A program made the position numbers and the translations under genes. From Ginsengibacter sp963792025 (GTDB lineage: Bacteria > Bacteroidota > Bacteroidia > Chitinophagales > Chitinophagaceae), in assembly GCA_963792025.1 (NCBI GenBank), contig CAWBUS010000003.1, positions 186,001 through 250,000 on the forward strand: a stretch of 64,000 nucleotides of DNA. The letters are read 5' to 3'. The notes beneath the pieces are model-generated. The model did not search any database. It had not been told where the DNA came from and saw nothing but the letters and a program-made list of their open reading frames with translations. Of the stretch, positions 29,401 through 37,230 are shown one piece after another (the first letter of the stretch is position 1; every line of letters starts with the position of its first letter).

Positions 29401-30149
29401 ATACCAGAGGTTCTAACCTTATTTCAGAAGCATTGGCTGAATATTCTGCATTAATATTATCTGAAAGAAAATATGGGAAAGATAATATGCAACGCTTTTT
29501 AAAACAGGAATTGGATAACTACCTGACAGGAAGGGCAAATGAAGCAAAAAAAGAAAATGTATTTATTAATTGCAACCGGGCTTATGAGTGGTATTACAAA
29601 GGAAGCCTGGTACTATATGGATTGCGGGATCTTATAAGCGACACCGCCATTAACAATGCATTACACGAGTTCAGGGATAGTTTTGCCCTAAGGGAAAATC
29701 CGCCGTTTCCGGGAAGCAATGATCTTTATACATTTCTTAAAAGACACACTCCCGATTCTTTACGTTATTATTTAACCGACACCTGGGAAAAGATAACATT
29801 GTATGAAAATAAACTCGTAAGTGCCAAAGCTAAATCCACAGGTAAAAATGGTTATGATGTTACGCTGGAATTTAAAACTAAAAAATTATACGCCGATAGC
29901 AGTGGTAAGGAAACCGTGGCCCCCATGGATGATTATATTGATGTGGGTGTTTTTGGTGAAGAAACAAGAGATAAAGAAGGTCGCAAAAAAACGAACCCCA
30001 TTTACCTGCAGAAATATAAATTAACAGCGGGTACAAAGACAATCACCGTTCATGTAACCGGCAAGCCGGTAAAAGCAGGCATTGATCCTTACAATAAATT
30101 AATCGACCGGATACCGGATGATAACCTGGGAGACGTAGATACAGAATAA
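26499..30149 (+). CDS. ABC-2 type permease fused to an M1-family aminopeptidase domain
   Basis: A 1216-residue membrane protein in three parts. Residues about 15-260 and 310-590 are two ABC-2-like blocks of about six transmembrane helices each, separated by a basic linker (SKRKRKKELA). From about 600 to the end is a soluble region with an M1 (gluzincin) peptidase fold. The zinc motif HELAHQWWG is at 953-957 with the third ligand in LISEALAEY (about E977, one residue further away than in the secreted M1 enzyme at 11351). No GxMEN motif is visible; GFAQSFPNTVPFSES occupies its place, so exopeptidase activity may be altered. The peptidase is probably on the outer face. The partner ATPase is encoded immediately upstream. 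Confidence 0.88.
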   Translation: MFWQIFLFELKYRIRRPATWIYFFAFLLFGFLSVATGSTSASEKVMHNSPWVVADGNVVFSMFAMLICSAVMGVPLYRDIEHQTRYYLYSYPITKGGYFWGRFIGSFVFVLFIGTGFSWGCLAGSGVGPFFGWVPAERIGHYGLWNYFQPYFLFSISNLLLSSAIFFATVSLTRNVKVIYTASILLFIGYLLASFLVQDIEKRELVKLLDPFGINTFELETRFYTPVEKNTLLAPLSKVIILNRLIWAGVSLLIIAFAYWRFSFQKFLKPELTSKRKRKKELAALAAPGLIRNVHQDFGKRHLQKIWWNLSKLEFLNIIRDNYFRAILGGGIVFLILDFWIGNTLYSVGNRPLTVFLMDYKNYNYSVFIFIILLFYTGEAVHREKTTGFNIINDAMPVSNTIFYLSKLFGLLCIAFVLCSIPIVIGVIVQSLKGFTVYNFGIYFREMYLLTFPSYIEMILLGFAVHITVNNKFGGHGIAMLIWITMFLLRVIGKMDYNLFFYFYTPNYMWSDMNGIGHFMQPQSWFNFYWLMLGSLLVTLAYLFYRRGITGGFKERWRVGMQRFNGWPVILTTAFFIAWLGSGAFIYYNVSILNNYYTAAEIRHRTALYEKTLKKYDDIIKPKVTAIILNASVYPEERKVDINARVYIKNKSDQPIPALHLLAEQNVDYSILYNGKSIGYTSPLYYSYSMFTFFKKGKDTLNYRIYQLPAALQPGDSALLEVNSEIANHGFVNSGLSREILNNGTFFAGGLPSFGYDPQREMESDEYRKKNGLPPKDDNYPEQDDPKGRNRLLFNDNADLIHFEATVSTTADQIAIAPGYLQKTWMQNGRQYFYYVQDSPIQDFFSIVSAKYKILKDSVTVDDGKKIAIEIFYDKQHPFNLSHFDAALKDGLQYYSKTYGPFQHRQMRVLEFPRYAGFAQSFPNTVPFSESFGWVADFKSPDDFDYVYFVTGHELAHQWWGHQVTPNYTRGSNLISEALAEYSALILSERKYGKDNMQRFLKQELDNYLTGRANEAKKENVFINCNRAYEWYYKGSLVLYGLRDLISDTAINNALHEFRDSFALRENPPFPGSNDLYTFLKRHTPDSLRYYLTDTWEKITLYENKLVSAKAKSTGKNGYDVTLEFKTKKLYADSSGKETVAPMDDYIDVGVFGEETRDKEGRKKTNPIYLQKYKLTAGTKTITVHVTGKPVKAGIDPYNKLIDRIPDDNLGDVDTE

Positions 30150-30213
30150 ATGTGATCATCAGACTTGACGCTAAAGACTATTAAACAATTTCCTCCTTTG
30201 TAAGCACAAAAAT

Positions 30214-30945
30214 TTATTTCAATGCAAAAACCACTGCAACATCATATTTCAATTTTATCATTTTAAAATCGATAGCCGGGTTTTCATTATTGTTGAGTAA
30301 GCCACTATTTCTAACTTCCTTCAAAGAAAAATTTGAGACATTATTTAGTACAGGATAATTATTCTCTTCATTTGGTTCGTTTATAGTTACTGCATCGCCA
30401 AGCCCTTCACCAATGGCCGCTGTTAAGTACATTGCTTTTTCCTTCGCCTGCTTCACGGCTTCTATTTTTAATTGCTTTCTAAACTGTTCTATTTTGCTGT
30501 GCGATACTTTTACTATTTGAAAATTAGTGGTGGCATCATCATCAAGCCTGTCTACCAGGTCATCCATTTTTTTGGAGTCATTAAATTTAACCTGGTAAGA
30601 TATACCTGATAAAAGGTCCGGATCTTTTCTTCTTCTCCACATTCCGTAGTTATAGTTGCTGCCTTCGTAGGAAGCAATACTTATAAGTGAATCGGGGATT
30701 CCTGCAGCCTTGCATGTGGAAAGAAAATTTGTCTTGATAGTCGCAAGGTTTACTTTATCACTTCCTTTTTTCTTGTATTCTTTTAAATCTACCTGCACAT
30801 AAATTTCGTCGGGAACTACCTCCATCTCCGCACTGCCGTTTACATTAATAGTTTTGGGATAAGGGTTCTGTAAAACCTGGTTTTGGGGCTTTGCCGAAGT
30901 GCCAGTAATAAATAAAACGATCAGCAGTAATGATACTTTTTTCAT
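30214..30945 (-). CDS. SIMPL-domain (DUF541) secreted protein
   Basis: A 243-residue protein with a signal peptide (MKKVSLLLIVLFITGTSA) and a SIMPL/DUF541 domain: INVNGSAEMEVVPDEIYVQVDLKEY, then FNDSKKMDDLVDRLDDD and KAMYLTAAIGEGLGDAVTINEP, which is the characteristic tail of the family. Longer in-frame starts reach back to 31140, but the start at 30945 puts the signal peptide at the N terminus and avoids overlap with the neighbouring gene. SIMPL proteins form oligomers in the periplasm or outer membrane; their function is mostly unknown. It converges with the permease gene at 30149. Confidence 0.85.
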   Translation of the reverse strand: MKKVSLLLIVLFITGTSAKPQNQVLQNPYPKTINVNGSAEMEVVPDEIYVQVDLKEYKKKGSDKVNLATIKTNFLSTCKAAGIPDSLISIASYEGSNYNYGMWRRRKDPDLLSGISYQVKFNDSKKMDDLVDRLDDDATTNFQIVKVSHSKIEQFRKQLKIEAVKQAKEKAMYLTAAIGEGLGDAVTINEPNEENNYPVLNNVSNFSLKEVRNSGLLNNNENPAIDFKMIKLKYDVAVVFALK

Positions 30946-31030
30946 AACAATTTTTAATACAAGATGCCGATTAAAGACCGGATTGCATAAAATTCTGTTC
31001 TTGAAAATTGTTAACGTTTTGCTTATTATC

Positions 31031-31567
31031 TCAGCGGAGAATAAAATTACCAGTCCTTTTATCAGACTGGTTATTGTAGAACAAAGGATAGCTGCTTCTT
31101 TCAACACCAATACTGCCCGAAACTGAGAACGTCCGGGCATCGTTGATGTACATAAGTCCTACCCTCGCAGAGGAATAAATAGAAAGATTACCAGGTTGGT
31201 AAAGGCTGTTGAAAGGATTTCCCTTATTTATATTTGTGGAAAGAAAAGCGCTATTAAAATTAACATATGCCGGCGCTACCGTTACTCCCGCAAACGCATA
31301 CACGTTATTGCTGATTCTCCTGTTTAGCTGCAGGCCTAACGGTGCAGCAAAATAACCGGCGCTGCCACCTCGAAAAAAAGTATAGCCTGCAGATATGCCA
31401 CTGTAGCTGCTGATAAACCATTTCTTTTGCGCAATGCTATCATGCAAATTGATGTTGCGATTGAATGTGTTATTCTCTATATTATTTTGAAAGCTGCCGG
31501 GAAGAGTTGTTTGTGCTTGTAAGGCAGTTACAAAAATGATTGCGAAAAATGTAAATAAGATGCGCAT
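31031..31567 (-). CDS. Probable outer membrane beta-barrel protein, small
   Basis: A 178-residue protein with a signal peptide (MRILFTFFAIIFVTALQAQ). The body alternates polar and aromatic residues in strands such as SAGYTFFRGGSAGYF, APLGLQLNRRISNNVYAFAGVTVAPAY and SSARVGLMYIND, typical of small outer membrane beta barrels. No named family is recognised. The start is placed at 31567, three codons inside the longest frame, because it begins the signal peptide directly. It may be cotranscribed with the SIMPL gene 85 bp downstream. Confidence 0.65.
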   Translation of the reverse strand: MRILFTFFAIIFVTALQAQTTLPGSFQNNIENNTFNRNINLHDSIAQKKWFISSYSGISAGYTFFRGGSAGYFAAPLGLQLNRRISNNVYAFAGVTVAPAYVNFNSAFLSTNINKGNPFNSLYQPGNLSIYSSARVGLMYINDARTFSVSGSIGVERSSYPLFYNNQSDKRTGNFILR

Positions 31568-31665
31568 GGTAGCCATTTAGAATATAAAAATACAGCTTAT
31601 TGAGTTAACGAAAGGCTAAGTAAAGACATGCGATCCTTTGCTAACCATTATCATCTTACTGATAC

Positions 31666-32325
31666 CTACTTTAGTCGGGCCAGTTCCCTGATATCTTTTA
31701 CTTCCAACACATTTTTTGAATAGCCCACCGTGACCGCATTAATCATTGCCTGCCCCACCTCGTGCATGCTCAATACACTTTTAGGTGCAACCGTTTTAAT
31801 TGCCTTCACTATAAATTTAAAAAATGGCTTCCAGTTTTTCTGGCCCGGGAAAGGCTGCATAACACCTGGCCTGAAATTATATTCACCTTTAAAACCCAGC
31901 TTCGCCAAATCATTTTCCGTCCTGCCTTTCACCCTCGCCCACATCACCCTGCCTTTTTCGCTACTGTCTGTCTGGGCGCCGGATACATAAGTGAAAACAA
32001 TATTGCTATTCACAGCAAGCAACGCCTTTGCAAATGTAAGGGTTGTATCATAGGTAATGCGGGCGTACTTATCTTCCTTCATACCTACCGAGCTTATACC
32101 AGCACAGAAAAAACACGCATCATAACGGACAAGGTTATACGCCACTTGGTTGATCTGGAAGAAATCGGGAACGATCAGCTCCCTCAATTTGGGATGCTCC
32201 ATTTCATAATGTCTCCGGTTAATGATCAGTATTTCACTAACGGCCGGGTTTTGCAAGCAGTCAAACAATACCCCTTCTCCAACCATTCCCGTGGCACCGG
32301 TGATGATTACTTTTATTCCATCCAT
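31666..32325 (-). CDS. NAD(P)-binding oxidoreductase, atypical SDR (HTATIP2-like)
   Basis: A 219-residue atypical SDR. The cofactor motif TGATGMVGEGVLFDCL is at residues 9-24, strand 2 ends in NRRHYEMEHP, and FTYVSGAQTDS replaces the classical catalytic segment. This matches the NAD(P)H-binding proteins related to HTATIP2/YwnB that often lack the YxxxK pair, so they may bind cofactor without clear oxidoreductase activity. The substrate is unknown. It is transcribed away from the dienelactone hydrolase gene at 32484; the 158-bp gap holds both starts. Confidence 0.82.
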   Translation of the reverse strand: MDGIKVIITGATGMVGEGVLFDCLQNPAVSEILIINRRHYEMEHPKLRELIVPDFFQINQVAYNLVRYDACFFCAGISSVGMKEDKYARITYDTTLTFAKALLAVNSNIVFTYVSGAQTDSSEKGRVMWARVKGRTENDLAKLGFKGEYNFRPGVMQPFPGQKNWKPFFKFIVKAIKTVAPKSVLSMHEVGQAMINAVTVGYSKNVLEVKDIRELARLK

Positions 32326-32483
32326 TTGTAATTATTAATTATTAGACAAAGGTCGGTAGAAAAATAAGATACCGCCTACATTAAAACTCCATATTCTTTT
32401 GCATCTCCCATTTCCATCGCGTTATCGGGGCGGCATATGCCCTGTAATTCATTAATTTTATATCACACAAAAATTTTGCAACC

Positions 32484-33371
32484 ATGAATACAATCAAAAA
32501 AGAAGACATCAAACAGGAAGTGTTTGATTTGTATGACGACTATGCACATAATCGCCTGAACAGGCGTGGTTTTGTGCAAAAGCTTTCTGTGTATGCAGTA
32601 GGCGGACTAACGGTACCATCTCTTTTGAGCTTTCTTATGCCGAACTACCAAACTACTGCTGAGGTGAGAGAAGATGATCCCGGCTTAAAATCAGAATACG
32701 TACATTATGATTCTCCGAAGGGAGATGGTGATATTAAAGCACTATTATCCATGCCATCTGATGCCAAAGGAAAACTGGGAGGAATTGTTGTAGTACATGA
32801 AAACCGCGGATTAAATCCTTACATTGAAGATGTGGCAAGAAGAGCGGCGCTGGCAGGATTTATTACTATTGCACCTGATGCCCTGACGCCTCTTGGCGGT
32901 TATCCCGGAAATGATGACGCAGGCCGTGAAATGCAAAGCAAGCTCGATAAAAATAAAATGCTGGAAGATTTCATAGCCGCCTATTACTACCTCAAAAATC
33001 ACAAAGATTGTAATGGTAAAGTAGGAGTCGTTGGCTTTTGCTTTGGCGGAGGCATTGCTAATATGATGGCCGTACGCATTCCGGATCTTTCTGCTGCTGT
33101 GCCATTTTACGGAGCCCAGCCTTCGGCAGAAGATGTGCCTAAAATACAGGCTCCCCTGCTCTTGCACTATGCCGCACTCGATACCCGCATCACCGATGGC
33201 TGGCCTGCATACGAGGCTGCGCTAAAAGCTAACGGAAAAGCGTACACGGCATATATTTACCCCAATGTGAACCATGGCTTTCACAATAATACTACGCCCC
33301 GTTACGACAAAGATGCTGCAGAACTTGCATGGAAACGCACTATTGATTTTTTTGATGAGAAATTGAAATAA
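32484..33371 (+). CDS. Dienelactone hydrolase family protein with Tat-type signal
   Basis: A 295-residue alpha/beta hydrolase. A twin-arginine export signal is visible at residues about 28-36 (NRRGFVQKLS) before a hydrophobic stretch YAVGGLTVPSLLSFLMP, so the enzyme is probably exported folded. The catalytic triad of the dienelactone hydrolase family is C186 in VGFCFGGG, D233 in ALDTRI and H264 in NHGFHNN. These enzymes open lactones or esters; the substrate here is unknown. The upstream region contains TAATTTTA (32453-32460), a near match to the -7 consensus. Confidence 0.9.
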   Translation: MNTIKKEDIKQEVFDLYDDYAHNRLNRRGFVQKLSVYAVGGLTVPSLLSFLMPNYQTTAEVREDDPGLKSEYVHYDSPKGDGDIKALLSMPSDAKGKLGGIVVVHENRGLNPYIEDVARRAALAGFITIAPDALTPLGGYPGNDDAGREMQSKLDKNKMLEDFIAAYYYLKNHKDCNGKVGVVGFCFGGGIANMMAVRIPDLSAAVPFYGAQPSAEDVPKIQAPLLLHYAALDTRITDGWPAYEAALKANGKAYTAYIYPNVNHGFHNNTTPRYDKDAAELAWKRTIDFFDEKLK

Positions 33372-33394
33372 CAGCTAATAGCCGTACAATACTT

Positions 33395-34603
33395 TTATAC
33401 GCCGCTATCATTTTGATAGATTATTTTTCCCTGTACCATCGTAGTATGTATGGTAATATTTTCATCGAAGATTATAATATCTGCATCTTTACCCGCAGCC
33501 AACGAACCTTTCTTATCAGCAATATTCATGATCGATGCCGGCGTGTGAGTTATCATCTTTACTGCATCGGGTAAAGAAACACCGGCCATGTTTATCATAG
33601 TCCGCACCAAACGATCAGTGGTTGCAACACTCCCTGCAAAGGAACTTCTGTCGGGCAATTTTGAAACCCCATCTTCCACAATTACTTTGATGCCCGTATG
33701 AATATTGCCAATAACACTTTCGCCTGGAGGCATTGCTGCGGCACGAATAGCGTCTGTGATAAGTGCAATCTTGTCGAAGCCCTTTATCTTACAAACCAAT
33801 TGCAATAACGGAGCGGGAAGATGAACGCCGTCTGCAATGATTTCCACATCCATTTCGTCAATGAGAAAGGCACTTTCGACTACGCCGGCGTAGCGGCGGG
33901 CATTTCTCCGGGTAACGCCCGACATTGCAGAATACAAATGCGTCGCCAGCGTGTAGCCGTTCTCGTAAGCTTCTATCACTTCTTCATAAATGGCATCGGT
34001 ATGGGCCAGGGCAACCAGTATGCCTTTAGACTTTACATATCTTCCAAATGGAATCGCTCCTTTTAATTCAGGAGCAGCGCTCCACCTTTTAATGGAATTT
34101 GAGTTGGACAAAATATATTCATATTCCTTTGGCTCGGGATCGCGGATGTACCGCGGATCCTGGGCGCCCCGCTGGCTCATCGCCAAGTAAGGCCCTTCGA
34201 GATGCATACCCATGAATTGAGCGCCTGAGTTATTTTTCGGGTAGGCTTCATCGTAAGTCTCCAGTGTTTTAACGATGTCTTCAGTACTGCCTGTCAGGGT
34301 GGTAGGAAACAAAGCCGTAGTCCCGAACCTGGCATGAGTTTCAGCAACAGTAAGAAAAGCCTCGACTGTATTATCCATAAAATCGGCACCGCCGCCGCCA
34401 TGAACATGAATATCAATAAAGCCGGGGGAAATATAGTTTCCACCTGCGTCAATGGTAACAGCGCCGGGAGTTTCCGGATCACCTTCTGACACTTCAATGA
34501 TATATCCGTCTTTAATAATTACACAGCCGTTGGGGATGACGCGGAAAGGAGTAATGATCCGCCCGTTGTTTATTTTAATAAATGAAGGTATTGTGTCTGC
34601 CAA
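33395..34603 (-). CDS. nagA: N-acetylglucosamine-6-phosphate deacetylase
   Basis: A 402-residue amidohydrolase. The metal-binding motif HVHGGGGADF (H66, H68) and HLEGPYL, then AHTDA, ATHLYSAMSG and the catalytic aspartate in ALITDAI are in the order expected for NagA. It removes acetate from GlcNAc-6-phosphate, producing glucosamine-6-phosphate for NagB, whose gene lies 69 bp upstream on the same strand. Both belong to a minus-strand operon that starts near 36.5 kb. The pathway recycles amino sugars from peptidoglycan or chitin. No PTS or transporter gene is adjacent. Confidence 0.94.
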   Translation of the reverse strand: MADTIPSFIKINNGRIITPFRVIPNGCVIIKDGYIIEVSEGDPETPGAVTIDAGGNYISPGFIDIHVHGGGGADFMDNTVEAFLTVAETHARFGTTALFPTTLTGSTEDIVKTLETYDEAYPKNNSGAQFMGMHLEGPYLAMSQRGAQDPRYIRDPEPKEYEYILSNSNSIKRWSAAPELKGAIPFGRYVKSKGILVALAHTDAIYEEVIEAYENGYTLATHLYSAMSGVTRRNARRYAGVVESAFLIDEMDVEIIADGVHLPAPLLQLVCKIKGFDKIALITDAIRAAAMPPGESVIGNIHTGIKVIVEDGVSKLPDRSSFAGSVATTDRLVRTMINMAGVSLPDAVKMITHTPASIMNIADKKGSLAAGKDADIIIFDENITIHTTMVQGKIIYQNDSGV

Positions 34604-34672
34604 AATCAGTTATAGTTATGTTTTATAGAAATTATAAAATCGTTACATATTTTACTAACTAATCCTCTTACT

Positions 34673-35419
34673 TTATATTATACTATTATTGTACAGCAAA
34701 GCCGAAGAATCTCTGTCGAGAAAACAAACACAATTTGCATGACGCTGCAAGATACTGGCAGGATACAAATTGGAAACAGTGTTTTCAAAACAATCTCTTA
34801 CGGCTATTGCTTTCCTGCTTTCGGGCACCGAACAGATAATTTGACCGGATTTCATTATTTGATTTACAGACATGGTGATCGCTTTGCGAGGTACATCATC
34901 GATAGATTGGAACCAGCCTTCACCAAACTGCTGCTGGCGACATTTTTCATCCAGGTCAACAATTATGAAAGGTTCTTCAGTTTCAAAATCAGCAGGTGGG
35001 TCATTAAAACCAAGGTGGCCGTTTTCGCCGATTCCAACCAGAGCAACATCTACAGGCATTAATTTGACGATGTCACCTAAACGCCTGCATTCTGCTTCCG
35101 CACCTGATTCGCCATTTATTAAATGTATTTCTTTTAAAGGTCCCACTTTTTGAATGAACCTTTCTTCAAGGTATCTCCTGAAACTTGCGGGTGAAGATTG
35201 CGGCAGCCCGATATATTCATCAAGGTGAAACACGGTTACTTTACTCCAGTCAATATCTTCGCTGGTAAGTTGTTGTAATGTTTCAAACTGGCTGGTTCCG
35301 GTAGCCAATATGATAGCAGCATGTCCTTTCTTTTTAATCGCATCCTGTATCATTTGTGCCGCCATGCTGCCAGCAGCTTTCCCTAACTCAACGGGATTGT
35401 TTTTTACGATAATTTCCAT
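34673..35419 (-). CDS. nagB: Glucosamine-6-phosphate deaminase
   Basis: A 248-residue NagB/SugarP isomerase-family enzyme. The catalytic segment FHLDEYIGL carries D67, and VGIGENGHLGFNDP carries the catalytic histidine H135; ATGTSQ forms the phosphate loop. It converts glucosamine-6-phosphate to fructose-6-phosphate and ammonia. At 248 residues it is a little shorter than E. coli NagB (266) and it lacks an obvious C-terminal allosteric segment. It begins 15 bp after the lipoprotein gene upstream (stop at 35435) and precedes nagA. Confidence 0.92.
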   Translation of the reverse strand: MEIIVKNNPVELGKAAGSMAAQMIQDAIKKKGHAAIILATGTSQFETLQQLTSEDIDWSKVTVFHLDEYIGLPQSSPASFRRYLEERFIQKVGPLKEIHLINGESGAEAECRRLGDIVKLMPVDVALVGIGENGHLGFNDPPADFETEEPFIIVDLDEKCRQQQFGEGWFQSIDDVPRKAITMSVNQIMKSGQIICSVPESRKAIAVRDCFENTVSNLYPASILQRHANCVCFLDRDSSALLYNNSII

Positions 35420-35434
35420 AAGATATGCTTCTTA

Positions 35435-35869
35435 TTAGTTATTAATTTTTCTTTCATGCAGCCAACAGGTATCACTATATTTTTTACGGGAATATTCATT
35501 TTCAAATAAGGCATCGTAAAGAAAATAATCTTTTGTAATAGTACCAATTGTAAATGTTATTGTTGATGTCCTATAGAAATATTCATCGCTTTTAGTCGCA
35601 AACTTTATCCCCGAAAGATAATGGGATGAAAACTGGCAATCCGTTATCCATTTTATTCTCCAATTAGATGTGTCACCGGTTCTAATGTTTATTTCCGACT
35701 GGAGAGAATCTTTCCTTATTATTACCATGTCATTCTCATGACCGGGAGAATAATAGTAAAAAGTGCCCTCCTTAAGTTTCGAACAACGTTCACTGGAATT
35801 CAAACAGGAAATAAAATAAAAACAAATCAATATTGCCACTAAAAAAATAATACCCAGTCTTCTATTCAT
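35435..35869 (-). CDS. Hypothetical membrane-anchored or lipoprotein, 144 residues
   Basis: A small protein with an N-terminal hydrophobic signal (LGIIFLVAILICFYFISC) ending in a lipobox-like ISCLNS, so it is probably a lipoprotein. The rest has alternating beta segments: KEGTFYYYSPG, VIIRKDSLQSE, WRIKWITDCQF, YFYRTSTITFTIGTITKDYFLYD. I do not recognise a family with confidence; the pattern of a W-x-x-C motif and lipoprotein signal is common among Bacteroidota hypothetical proteins. It lies between the gene at 35871 (1-bp gap) and nagB. Confidence 0.7.
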   Translation of the reverse strand: MNRRLGIIFLVAILICFYFISCLNSSERCSKLKEGTFYYYSPGHENDMVIIRKDSLQSEINIRTGDTSNWRIKWITDCQFSSHYLSGIKFATKSDEYFYRTSTITFTIGTITKDYFLYDALFENEYSRKKYSDTCWLHERKINN

Positions 35870-35870
35870 A

Positions 35871-36542
35871 TCATTTTAGTTCAAGTACCACACAAGTTGA
35901 CGTGGCCGCCTGCTTATTATTAACAGATACTTCCTTATGGGGAGCAAAGAAAATATATTCTCCCGTAGTAATTTTTTTGCCGGTCGTGTTTGCGGTACCG
36001 TTAGTACATATTAATAAATGAGCACAGCTTCCGGCGGGAAAATTAATTTGTTGCCGGTTGCTCAAATCAAACCTATAGACACGCACCAGCTTTTCATCTA
36101 TGGTGGTTTCTATATTGGTTTTTGTTAAAGCGGCGCAAGACTCATTTGACGGCTCTTTCTTTACCAGTTCTATATCCATCACATGAAAAATTTGTTTGCC
36201 TGCATTATATACCCTGTGCGTAACCGGGCTTTTATCGTAGGCTGCAAATTTTGTTTCACCTGAGGAAAACGGCGTCGGGGGGGCCACCGGTTTACCCATA
36301 ACCTGCATTCCAATGGTTGATGTGGTAATTTCAACTATAACAGAAGGAGCAGCGTGAACATGATACAAGGTAGTATCGCCCGGCTTTATATGCACATCCA
36401 ACAACCGCACATAACCATTTTCCAAAACAGGTTTATGATGCGGCTCTTCACGAACAGGAACCTGTGCCGAAATGATGTTACCTGCTAATAATAATAAAAG
36501 TAATGAGCTATATTTTATATTAAGCATAAAAATGATTTTCAT
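35871..36542 (-). CDS. Hypothetical secreted cupin-like protein
   Basis: A protein of 223 residues from the chosen start, with a signal peptide (LLLLLLAGNIISAQ). The body suggests one or two cupin-like half-barrels: VRLLDVHIKPGDTTLYHVHAAPSVIVEI has the first-motif spacing with G and HxH, and SNRQQINFPAGSCAHLLICTNG is a second, weaker cupin-like strand set. A metal site is possible through His-x-His. The longest frame reaches 36605, but MKIIFMLNIKYSSLLLLLL at 36542 gives a sensible signal peptide. It is the first gene of the operon that contains nagB and nagA. Confidence 0.7.
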   Translation of the reverse strand: MKIIFMLNIKYSSLLLLLLAGNIISAQVPVREEPHHKPVLENGYVRLLDVHIKPGDTTLYHVHAAPSVIVEITTSTIGMQVMGKPVAPPTPFSSGETKFAAYDKSPVTHRVYNAGKQIFHVMDIELVKKEPSNESCAALTKTNIETTIDEKLVRVYRFDLSNRQQINFPAGSCAHLLICTNGTANTTGKKITTGEYIFFAPHKEVSVNNKQAATSTCVVLELK

Positions 36543-36865
36543 ATTAAAGTTATTAAAATAAAAAACGACGAGGTAATTACGCGCAATTACAAGGTGCATC
36601 AACACTCTAAATGTAGGGCCGGGTATTTAAAAAGAATCATAATTATTTTCAACAGGTTTTTCGCCAAATGGCTTTGTGTAATTTATACGATAATTAAAAC
36701 GCCGCGGAAATATAATGGGCAATTGACCGGATTAGACAATGATTGTGATTCCTCATTTTCCTGACGAAAATCATATACTGGATTGTATTGTATCATTTAA
36801 TGTAATAGGCTTTAGTTATTCCTTTACATGCTAATTAATTCTACAAACGAATAAAATATTTCTTT

Positions 36866-37213
36866 ATGGCAATTAAAATAACAGAAGAATGCATTAACTG
36901 TGGTGCATGTGAACCGGAATGCCCCAATAACGCAATTTATGAAGGCGGCGTTGAATGGGCTATCGCAGACGGAACTACGGTAACAGGCAGTTTTGTATTA
37001 AGTGACGGAACTCTTGTTGATGCCAACGACCGCCTGCCGGCCATCTCAACAGATATTTACTACATAACCCCAAACAAATGCACCGAATGCCAGGGCTTTC
37101 ATGAAGAACCCCAGTGTGCTTCCGTTTGTCCCGTTGATTGTTGTGTGCCTGATGAAGACTACAAAGAAACAGTTGATCAACTTACTGCGAAAAAGGAATT
37201 ATTACACGCTTAA
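36866..37213 (+). CDS. Dicluster 4Fe-4S ferredoxin
   Basis: A 115-residue ferredoxin. The first set is C9-x2-C12-x2-C15-x3-C19-P (CINCGACEPECP) and the second set uses C72, C75, C84 and C88-P (CTEC, QCASVCP), with extra cysteines C92 and C93. A 45-residue insert between the two sets is typical of this YfhL/DsrC-type ferredoxin of Bacteroidota. It is the probable electron acceptor for the 2-oxoacid:ferredoxin oxidoreductase encoded 17 bp downstream. Confidence 0.92.
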   Translation: MAIKITEECINCGACEPECPNNAIYEGGVEWAIADGTTVTGSFVLSDGTLVDANDRLPAISTDIYYITPNKCTECQGFHEEPQCASVCPVDCCVPDEDYKETVDQLTAKKELLHA

Positions 37214-37230
37214 AATTTTATATAAATCCT

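Noticed and set aside
30946..31140. Longer start for the SIMPL protein
   Set aside because: It overlaps the neighbouring beta-barrel gene and would bury the signal peptide; the start at 30945 is better.
32423..32443. GGCATATGCC palindrome with a GGGGC flank before the dienelactone hydrolase gene
   Set aside because: It resembles half of a REP hairpin but no complementary arm is complete; too short to call a repeat or operator.
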